Virus record (IMG/VR): IMGVR_UViG_3300030090_002705
Span: 1-22,642 of that record
DNA: 22,642 bases
Source: a virus
Direction: 5' to 3' (one strand)
This document shows, one piece after another, positions 14,623 to 20,891 of this stretch. The position numbers and the translations under genes were made by a program. Under the pieces are notes generated by a model, which was not told the DNA's origin, made no database searches, and saw only the letters and a program-made list of their open reading frames with translations. How positions within the stretch are numbered: position 1 is the stretch's first letter; the number at the start of each line of letters is the position of its first letter.

Positions 14623-15414
14623 ATGGTACAGCCCAACGAAAACCCAGAGAGTCCATCAGGAAGTGATGTGGTGAACAATATCATAGATCAGGCATCGGCA
14701 GATTTGGATCGAGAACTGGATAGCACTCAACCACAGCCGCCTACAGCGGAACAGGTGAGAGAGTTGCAGGCTCAGATTTCCCAGACACAAGCCGAAAATA
14801 GAGGACTGCAAGGTATGCTTGATAAAGCTGTGAATGCTATTCGTCGTGACAGTGAAAACAGGATCGACGAAAGATTTCGGCAAATGCAGCAGGCCCAGCA
14901 GAATCAGGATTACCTGAATTCTCTTGACCCTCGTGAGCGTGAAGTGCAGGAACCTATGTTGCAGCAGCTTAACGAGCTAAAGCAGCAACTTGTAACCCAG
15001 CAGACTATGCCACAGGGACAGCCTCAACCACAACCACAGCCACAGACTTCAGTGGAATCACAATGGGAGCAGGTCTACAGGATTGTAGAAGGAATGGGAT
15101 TGAACCGTAATGATCCGAACGTGAACTATGCTGTCTTGACGGACAACACTAAGACCGATGCTCAAAAGGAACAGATGTTTTATGCGAGCGTCAGTACGGC
15201 AGTTGCCCAGAGAGGACAGCCAACTCCTCAAGCTCCTGCTACGCAGGCTGTAGATCCCCAAGCCCAGACCCCACCAGTGGAGACTGGGAGACAGGGAGGC
15301 ACTGGAGATGTCCAGAATATGGATCAGTTAATGGATTGGTGGATTCCACTCTCAAATCCAACTCCAGAGCAGACAGCTTATTATAAGCAGAGGTTTGAGC
15401 AGTTATCTCAATAG
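14623..15414 (+). CDS. Putative scaffolding protein (263 aa)
   Basis: The product is acidic and polar, with a disordered N-terminus, a central coiled coil (about residues 43-125, rich in Gln, Glu and Arg: RELQAQISQTQAENRGLQ), a proline/glutamine spacer (PQGQPQPQPQPQ) and a C-terminal helical end (PEQTAYYKQRFEQL). This is the usual shape of phage scaffolds, which guide capsid assembly and are then lost or cleaved. It lies directly before the capsid gene, the typical place. GGAGAGAGG precedes the ATG. The call rests on architecture and position. Confidence 0.75.
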   Translation: MVQPNENPESPSGSDVVNNIIDQASADLDRELDSTQPQPPTAEQVRELQAQISQTQAENRGLQGMLDKAVNAIRRDSENRIDERFRQMQQAQQNQDYLNSLDPREREVQEPMLQQLNELKQQLVTQQTMPQGQPQPQPQPQTSVESQWEQVYRIVEGMGLNRNDPNVNYAVLTDNTKTDAQKEQMFYASVSTAVAQRGQPTPQAPATQAVDPQAQTPPVETGRQGGTGDVQNMDQLMDWWIPLSNPTPEQTAYYKQRFEQLSQ

Positions 15415-15443
15415 AAAAATAATACAGAGGTGCATAAAACTGT

Positions 15444-16334
15444 ATGGCTACAGGCATATCAATTTCCAGCACCAGCAATCTGTCCTCTGGACAGAAGATA
15501 CTGGTAGCTGGCGCAAAAGAAGCCTTTGAGCCTTCTGCTCCAAACCCTGATTTAATCGCTAATGAGCGAATACCACAGGGACATAAGCAGTGGGATGTAC
15601 TCACATTCGCTCGTTTGACCAATGCTCAAGCCCTCACTGAAGGCGTGGACTTGGCAAGCAGCGAACAACTAGTTGCCAACTCTCTGAGCATAACGCCTTC
15701 AGAGCATGGCATTATAGGAACTATCTCCCGTCGGTTAATTCGCAGACAGGGTGATAGCAACATCGTCCGAACTCTGGGAACGCTATTGGCGAACTCTCTC
15801 AGAAGAAGGATGGACTTGGACGTAATAGCTCTTTATGACGGACTTTCAAAGTCAGTCGTAGGTGCTGGTAACGCCCTTGATATAACCAGTTATCGTGGTG
15901 CAGTGGCTTATCTACTCACTGACAATAGCTCATCTTATGGGCCAGCCCCGATGCCTTTGGTATCCGCTCTACACATTGAGCAGATATCTGACATCATGTT
16001 GGACATATCTGATCCCGGTACTGCGGCTGGTGGCCGTCCTGCTGGTTTCGGTGATGATCTCTTGCAGAGATGGTGGAGAGGTCGTGACCGTCTGTACGGT
16101 GTACAGATATTCCACGCAGGAAACATCTCCCGTGATTCCAGTGATGACGCTAAGGGCGCAATCTTCAATCAGAGTTTTGCTCACCTTGTCATGGCTAATA
16201 ACGCGGATGTTACCACTGAAAATGACAACTCACTACGTGCGGAAGAACATGGTATCTTCCAAGAATGGGGTGAAGGTGAACGTGCTGATCCTCATGGCGT
16301 AGAAGTCTATTCGGATGCTGCGGCTACGGTCTAA
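15444..16334 (+). CDS. Major capsid protein (HK97-fold type, probable)
   Basis: The 296-aa product follows the scaffold gene. It has the composition of an HK97-fold coat protein: a flexible N-arm (residues 1-45), a segment ALTEGVDLASSEQLVANSLS (about 63-82) like the E-loop and strand region of coat proteins, then a long spine-type helix (NIVRTLGTLLANSLRRRMDLDVIALYDG, about 105-132). A later alpha/beta part follows (MPLVSALHIEQISDIMLDIS). The loop AAGGRPAGFGDDLL (around 195-208) may be the A-domain tip. ACAGAGGTG serves as the ribosome site. It ends in TAATG, overlapping the next gene. It forms the icosahedral shell. Confidence is good from size, place and pattern, although no single diagnostic motif exists. 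Confidence 0.8.
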   Translation: MATGISISSTSNLSSGQKILVAGAKEAFEPSAPNPDLIANERIPQGHKQWDVLTFARLTNAQALTEGVDLASSEQLVANSLSITPSEHGIIGTISRRLIRRQGDSNIVRTLGTLLANSLRRRMDLDVIALYDGLSKSVVGAGNALDITSYRGAVAYLLTDNSSSYGPAPMPLVSALHIEQISDIMLDISDPGTAAGGRPAGFGDDLLQRWWRGRDRLYGVQIFHAGNISRDSSDDAKGAIFNQSFAHLVMANNADVTTENDNSLRAEEHGIFQEWGEGERADPHGVEVYSDAAATV

Positions 16335-17014
16335 TGGTATCTCGAAGTAGAGAGCAAATACGTGAGCCGGGTGTCCTGCTGGACTCTCAGGTTATACAGT
16401 CTGACGGTGGGGAAGCTCAGGTTGGGGTATACGAATATGTAAATCCCATAGCATCTGAGCGTCCCGATGCCCATAAGATAAAGCTGTATGACTGTGTAGA
16501 CCAGTCATGGACTTCAAATCTGGATCGAGAAGCAGCGTACCAAAAGTATCTGCACAAGGTATTTGCTAAATGTAGTGCCTGCAATTTTGGCACTGCTGCT
16601 GAAATACTGCCGATGACGGCAGTTAACACTGTTAAGATGCATGTCACTCAGGGTATTGAATCTTACAAAAATCACGCTGGAGCATACCTCGTTCCTCAAG
16701 ACGATGGACGGGTTATGTGTACCGGGTGCAGTGAGGTATTCTCTGCCCGAAAGGGACAGGCTAGAAAGCACTTGGAAGCCGTATTGGATTTTCCAAGTAC
16801 ACACAATCAGGTAGATGCCTTGTTAATTAGACGGTTTGCTCTGGAGCCTCAGCAGCCCGAAATACTCAGACATGAGTTTGTGTACAAAGGATCTGATGAT
16901 ATCCAGATTGCAGGAGTTGCAGGGATGCGTCCCGATAAGGTTGATGCCCCGCAACAAAGCCGCCGCAAACGGCGCAGGAGTAGAAATGGTCGGACTTCAA
17001 GACAGAACCTCTAG
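16334..17014 (+). CDS. Zinc-finger-like protein after the capsid gene (226 aa)
   Basis: The start overlaps the capsid stop as TAATG. Two probable zinc sites are visible: Cys80-x2-Cys83 with His103 or His114, and Cys129-x2-Cys132 followed by FSARKGQARKH with His146. The second fits a C-x2-[CH]-x(2-5)-F-x-[SA]-x2-G-x3-H pattern that recurs twice in the next protein. The C-terminus (209-226) is strikingly basic (SRRKRRRSRNGRTSRQ) and could bind nucleic acid or the capsid interior. Head-completion or decoration proteins are expected in this slot, so a zinc-finger protein is unusual. It may be a structural zinc protein bound to DNA in the head, or a regulator. The family is not recognised. Confidence 0.7.
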   Translation: MVSRSREQIREPGVLLDSQVIQSDGGEAQVGVYEYVNPIASERPDAHKIKLYDCVDQSWTSNLDREAAYQKYLHKVFAKCSACNFGTAAEILPMTAVNTVKMHVTQGIESYKNHAGAYLVPQDDGRVMCTGCSEVFSARKGQARKHLEAVLDFPSTHNQVDALLIRRFALEPQQPEILRHEFVYKGSDDIQIAGVAGMRPDKVDAPQQSRRKRRRSRNGRTSRQNL

Positions 17015-17732
17015 GTTGCCATGGGATAACTTCGTCCCAGACGAAGCTGATTCCAATGTACATCTTCATATTGACCGATTCCGTGAGTCGGAATGGCCCA
17101 ATATTGTAAGGGAACTAGCCAAGGAGCCCTATAACATAGTGCTTCCTGAAGGGCTGGAACCTCATTGGGTTGCACCGGGTAAAGCGGTTTACTGGAGCGA
17201 ACGAATAGTTCGTGAAGTAGTCGTCATGGAAGAGTACGGTATATCCAAGAGAGTGCTTGAGGATGTTTCTCACGGCTGGTTCCCAGCTAGTGAAGAACAT
17301 GGGTTGCCTGCTAACAACGCATCGACTATTGCTCACTACCTGAACAAAGGATTCCGTCTCCGTCCTCCCGAAGCAGGGGTGGCCGATGAGACGTTGCAGT
17401 CCACCTGCACTGCTGAGACTCTGGAGCTAATCGACCAAGAGCCTGAAGAGGAACTGGAAACAGAAACATATGTTTGCAGGAGGCATGGCAATAAAAGCCG
17501 TACCTTCAAAAGCTGGAAGGGTTATGTCAACCACTGTGCTTATTTCAAGGAACTTCTGGAAGAAGAAGTCCCTGAGTCTGTACGGTTAAAGATGGCAGAG
17601 CATCCTTATTTCTGTTTACAGCATAACAAGGGGTTTGCAAGTGAAGCTGGAGCATTGAGACATATGCGTAACGAGCTCAGTAAAGGTGGAAAGGCAGTTC
17701 ATTTCAGCGTAGAACAAATGAAAATTAACTAG
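16986..17732 (+). CDS. Second zinc-finger-like protein, possible paralog (248 aa)
   Basis: I chose the ATG at 16986, with AGGAG ending five bases upstream, rather than the in-frame ATG at 16836, which lies deep in the preceding gene. The chosen gene overlaps that gene by 29 bases. The C-terminal third carries two repeats: Cys164-x2-His167 ... F174-x-S-x2-G ... His183, and Cys210-x2-His213 ... F217-x-S-x2-G ... His226. They resemble each other and the finger of the upstream protein. The N-terminal part (1-130) is mixed alpha/beta (VREVVVMEEYGISKRVLEDV) with an acidic link at 150-160. Adjacent genes sharing a rare motif suggest duplication or a shared partner. The role is unknown; a structural or DNA-associated function in the head is inference. 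Confidence 0.75.
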   Translation: MVGLQDRTSRLPWDNFVPDEADSNVHLHIDRFRESEWPNIVRELAKEPYNIVLPEGLEPHWVAPGKAVYWSERIVREVVVMEEYGISKRVLEDVSHGWFPASEEHGLPANNASTIAHYLNKGFRLRPPEAGVADETLQSTCTAETLELIDQEPEEELETETYVCRRHGNKSRTFKSWKGYVNHCAYFKELLEEEVPESVRLKMAEHPYFCLQHNKGFASEAGALRHMRNELSKGGKAVHFSVEQMKIN

Positions 17733-17748
17733 CTTTCTGGAGGCTAAA

Positions 17749-18492
17749 ATGGCTTTAACATATGGAAGTATTTGGGGAGACTATGGTGATGAAAAAGCCA
17801 CAGGAACAACCCAGCTACACCCTCTAAGTACAAGAATGGTACTCCCTGATGGCAGGGTGTACTACTACGGTCAAGCTGACGGCGCAATAACTGCTGGTAA
17901 AGTTTGCCAGAGTGCTGTTGGTATAGCCAACCATGATATGGATTTGGCAGTTAACACTGCTTCAGCAGGAGACAAGTCCCTTACTGTTACAGTAGGGGGA
18001 ACTGCTGTTACTGAAGATCAGTACAAGGACGGCTATGTCTATGTCAATGATGGAACTGGCGAAGGTCATGTTTACAAGATCCGTCAGCATGATGCTATAG
18101 ACAGTAGCGGATCAGGTACGATTAATCTTTACGATGGCGATGCGATCAAGGTAGCATTTGCTGCTGCGACTATCGTAGGTCTTGCAAAGAATCCGTACCA
18201 TGACTTCATTGTCTATCCTACGACTGCAACAGGTCATTGCGTAGGTGTTACTCCAACTGATATTGCAGATAATGCGTATGGATGGCTCCAAACTTGGGGG
18301 CCAGCAGCCGTTCTTTGCGATGTAGCATCAGTAATAGGCAATCATATCCGTGTATCAGACGGTACAGCAGGGTCAACTGAACCACTAGACAGAGATGGAA
18401 CGCATGAGAATGAAGAGAGCATTGGTGTTGCTTCATTGATTGCTCCTGTCACAACTGACTACGGTTACGTTGATCTTAGAATCCGACCGTAA
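17749..18492 (+). CDS. Beta-rich probable virion protein (247 aa)
   Basis: Strong GGAGG precedes the ATG. The protein is rich in Gly, Thr and Val and looks beta-stranded. The opening MALTYGSIWGDYGDEKATG, followed by LPDGRVYYYGQADGAITAGKVCQ, resembles a family of structural proteins often found just after the capsid gene in environmental phages. The repeated turn-and-strand pattern (SLTVTVGGTAVTEDQYKDGY; GHVYKIRQHD) is consistent with a decoration or capsid-stabilising protein. Context suggests it coats or stabilises the head. No catalytic motif is seen. The specific role is inference, but virion location is likely. Confidence 0.65.
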   Translation: MALTYGSIWGDYGDEKATGTTQLHPLSTRMVLPDGRVYYYGQADGAITAGKVCQSAVGIANHDMDLAVNTASAGDKSLTVTVGGTAVTEDQYKDGYVYVNDGTGEGHVYKIRQHDAIDSSGSGTINLYDGDAIKVAFAAATIVGLAKNPYHDFIVYPTTATGHCVGVTPTDIADNAYGWLQTWGPAAVLCDVASVIGNHIRVSDGTAGSTEPLDRDGTHENEESIGVASLIAPVTTDYGYVDLRIRP

Positions 18493-18496
18493 TATG

Positions 18497-18530
18497 GGTA
18501 GCTCAGAGGGGAGCTACCGTAGTTCCCCTC
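18497..18530 (+). other. Two mutually exclusive hairpins between genes
   Basis: Stem A pairs GGTAGCTC (18497-18504) with GAGCTACC (18511-18518). Stem B pairs GAGGGGA (18506-18512) with TCCCCTC (18524-18530). They share bases 18506-18512, so only one can form at a time. A weaker outer pair, ATGGG (18494-18498) with CCCAT (18535-18539), encloses both. There is no T-run, so this is not a standard terminator. It may stabilise or process the mRNA, or control the ribosome site GGAGG at 18541. Confidence 0.5.
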
Positions 18531-18549
18531 CACTCCCATTGGAGGCGAT

Positions 18550-18678
18550 ATGCCAGCAAAGATAAGAAAGACGAAGGGTGGCTACGCAGTCAAGACCAAG
18601 AGTGGTAAGATGACTCGCCATGCTACCCGTTCGTCTGCTGAAAAGAAAAAGAAAGAAACCTATAGGGGTAAGAGTTAA
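18550..18678 (+). CDS. Tiny basic protein (42 aa)
   Basis: The frame runs from an ATG with GGAGG just upstream (18541-18545) to a TAA that overlaps the next ATG (TAATG). The product is strongly basic, with many Lys and Arg residues (MPAKIRKTKGGYAVKTKSGK, then AEKKKKETYRGKS) and no acidic patch. Very short basic proteins of this kind are commonly embedded in phage structural operons. Nucleic-acid binding or neutralising packaged DNA is plausible but unproven. The ribosome site and the exact start/stop overlap make translation convincing. Confidence 0.75.
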   Translation: MPAKIRKTKGGYAVKTKSGKMTRHATRSSAEKKKKETYRGKS

Positions 18679-19208
18679 TGGGATATCCGATATGGATCAG
18701 CTTTTACCCCGAAGGGTCTACACATGAACATATGGTTCTGCTTGATGACGGGCTTGATCCCAACGATCCGTTTAGATGGACGGGAGAAGAGATCGAGGAT
18801 GCAGCACAAGAACTAGCTGAATCTGTGTATAGATGCAATAGTGATCGCCATGATGGTCACGGTCATAGTCATACGACTGAGGACATCAAGAATGCCTACA
18901 GTGCAGCGGTTAACCAACTGTTCACCGTAGACTATTCTGGAGCATGGCGAGACATACAAAAGAATATAGCGAAATGGAAACGCTGGAAGGGGCCAGTACC
19001 AGAGATGGTAGTGCTTCCTGACGAGCATGATTCCAAGACATGGAATGTAATGATCCCTGATGAGGATGGAACTCCTGTCATGTACAAGGGGAACCAAGAT
19101 GCTCTCAAGGATATAATGCCAAGACCTGAAGAAGTCGGGGCCGTGCAAAACCCTCACGGGCCGGGCTGGACGTTCAAGAGACGTAGAAGGCCAAGGCAAT
19201 TTAACTAG
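18678..19208 (+). CDS. Hypothetical protein with His cluster (176 aa)
   Basis: The ATG overlaps the preceding stop as TAATG. Residues 58-65 (HDGHGHSH) hold four histidines in eight residues, next to Cys53, a possible metal-binding spot. The C-terminus is basic (FKRRRRPRQF). The middle (about 65-110) is a Trp- and Lys-rich helix (YSGAWRDIQKNIAKWKRWKG). No known family is recognised. It lies between the beta-rich virion protein and the tail-proximal genes, so it is probably a virion or head-completion component, but this cannot be shown from sequence. Confidence 0.65.
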   Translation: MGYPIWISFYPEGSTHEHMVLLDDGLDPNDPFRWTGEEIEDAAQELAESVYRCNSDRHDGHGHSHTTEDIKNAYSAAVNQLFTVDYSGAWRDIQKNIAKWKRWKGPVPEMVVLPDEHDSKTWNVMIPDEDGTPVMYKGNQDALKDIMPRPEEVGAVQNPHGPGWTFKRRRRPRQFN

Positions 19209-19218
19209 GGGGTAAATA

Positions 19219-19503
19219 ATGGGTCAAGTAAGTACGACGATCCTGACCAGTGATGGTCAGATCAAAGCAACTGGTGGGACATTGGTATGGCTTACTATCA
19301 GTGCAGTAGCTACAGGTGGTGCTGTTCAGATCAATAACAGTACTGATGATAGTGGTACTGATGTAATGGGCTTTGTAGTCCCAGCCAATTCAATGACACA
19401 CATATATCTGGGAATGCCAGAGCAGGGGGGCCTGTACTGTGGAACAGGTATCTACTGTGATATTCCCGGATCCAACATAACTGTATCGGCGGGATATGTG
19501 TAA
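19219..19503 (+). CDS. Small beta-rich virion protein (94 aa)
   Basis: The product is rich in Gly, Thr, Ser and Val with alternating hydrophobic strands (TLVWLTISAVATGGAVQINN; MGFVVPANSMTHIYLG; GLYCGTGIYCDIPG). It resembles the small jelly-roll-like proteins seen in many environmental phage structural blocks, often thought to decorate capsid or tail. GGGGGT precedes the ATG by a few bases, and the stop overlaps the next start as TAATG. No catalytic motif is present. A structural role is inferred from composition and position. Confidence 0.65.
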   Translation: MGQVSTTILTSDGQIKATGGTLVWLTISAVATGGAVQINNSTDDSGTDVMGFVVPANSMTHIYLGMPEQGGLYCGTGIYCDIPGSNITVSAGYV

Positions 19504-20891
19504 TGCCTAGTACAACGTGGCAAAATCTAAGAAGAGAATTTGCGGCGTATCTAGGTTACTCAGAAATAATTGGCAAAGATGGTGAAGCGTGGACAACCAC
19601 GAGCACCATTGGAGCTTCGACTACTATCACATCTACTGAGCTCCGTGATTACGGTATGGATGATTACCTTGGAGCAGGATCAGGAGACGATAGTATTCAG
19701 AATTACTGGGTACAGATATTAGGTAGTAATAATTCTAATGTAGTACGCCGTATTAAGTTATATGATGCTTCCGCTGGAACCATCACTGTTACAGGAACGA
19801 ACCTGTCTGCTGAGTCAGGTAACGTGGACTTTGAGATCCATCGGTATAGTCCTACGTTACTCAGAAGCCTGCTGAATGAAGCAAGGTTAGCAGCTAGGGA
19901 TGTTCTCTATGCCCCCGTAGAACGCACTGTAATGACCGCACAGGCCATTACGAAGTATGAGATACCCTCTACTATCTTTGAGAAGCCTGTGGCTATCTAT
20001 CTAGAAGATGGGGTGCAGTCGGATTATGCGAATAACATACTGACTGATGGTGGGTTTGAGACATGGACTAACTCTACTACCCTGACTAACTGGTCTGGGA
20101 CTAACCTAGATGTAACGCAGGAGCAGGAGACTACGAGCCCCAAGAACTATGCGGTTCTGAGGGACACTTACTCTGCACGGTGCACGTCTCAGGCAAGCAG
20201 TACTGGAACACTGCTCCAGACTATCTCCAGTCCCGGCACATATTCGGGGCAGAGAATAGGGATGTCTATCTGGGTATACTGCCTGACTGCCAGTATTGTG
20301 AGTACCCAGCTAACGATCAATGGCACTATCAATCTGGGTACTGCTGCTGATGGTGGGCTCCACAGGGGAACAGGCTGGGAGTTATTGACCCATTATGAGA
20401 ATATGCCAGTCACAGTTAGTTCTCTTACCGTAGGGATATCAGTTGTTTCGGGTGCTACTGACAACACTGAGTTCTACGTGGATGAAGCTAATGTGCACGT
20501 TGGCCCGATACAGGAGCCAGATCGTGGAGCTCAGGTACTCCGTAACTGGACGTACCGTGCGATGTTTGAAGATACGACCAGAAGGTCGTACATAGATTTT
20601 CCGTATCTACTGCCTGACAATCACCTTCTAAGGATTTCGGGTAAAGCTGAACTGTCATCAGTTTCTGCTGAAAGTGACACAATGGAAGTAGCATCTCCCC
20701 AGTCCCAGATACTTTTTGCGTATGGTGCTGAGGAGTTGTACCGCCGACTATTGCAGAGTGCTGCCGATATGGACGAGCTCTACATGCGTAGACGGTTAAC
20801 CCAGATACGAGATCACAAGGCAGAACTGATAGAGAGTCATGGCACACCTGTAGCATCTAGGGCACTCAAGATACCGGATGGAGGTGTCTAA
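19503..20891 (+). CDS. Putative head-tail connector with embedded carbohydrate-binding-like domain (462 aa)
   Basis: The N-terminal part (about 1-170) and the C-terminal part (about 340-450) look like one phage head-tail adaptor or tail-accessory protein. The first has LRREFAAYLG and LLRSLLNEARLAARDVLYAP; the second has LLRISGKAELSSVSAESDTM and helices FAYGAEELYRRLLQSAADMD. Between them, residues about 178-337 form a beta-sandwich-like module that starts NILTDGGFETW and ends FYVDEANVHV, the usual borders of CBM-type carbohydrate-binding domains. The module is therefore inserted in a connector-like frame. It ends in TAATG, overlapping the next gene. Connectors join portal to tail; the inserted module might bind host surface sugars or stabilise the virion. 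The domain call is pattern-based. Confidence 0.6.
   Translation: MPSTTWQNLRREFAAYLGYSEIIGKDGEAWTTTSTIGASTTITSTELRDYGMDDYLGAGSGDDSIQNYWVQILGSNNSNVVRRIKLYDASAGTITVTGTNLSAESGNVDFEIHRYSPTLLRSLLNEARLAARDVLYAPVERTVMTAQAITKYEIPSTIFEKPVAIYLEDGVQSDYANNILTDGGFETWTNSTTLTNWSGTNLDVTQEQETTSPKNYAVLRDTYSARCTSQASSTGTLLQTISSPGTYSGQRIGMSIWVYCLTASIVSTQLTINGTINLGTAADGGLHRGTGWELLTHYENMPVTVSSLTVGISVVSGATDNTEFYVDEANVHVGPIQEPDRGAQVLRNWTYRAMFEDTTRRSYIDFPYLLPDNHLLRISGKAELSSVSAESDTMEVASPQSQILFAYGAEELYRRLLQSAADMDELYMRRRLTQIRDHKAELIESHGTPVASRALKIPDGGV

Noticed and set aside
16836-16985. Earlier ATG for the second zinc-finger gene
   Set aside because: It would overlap the preceding gene by about 180 bases; AGGAG sits just before the ATG at 16986.
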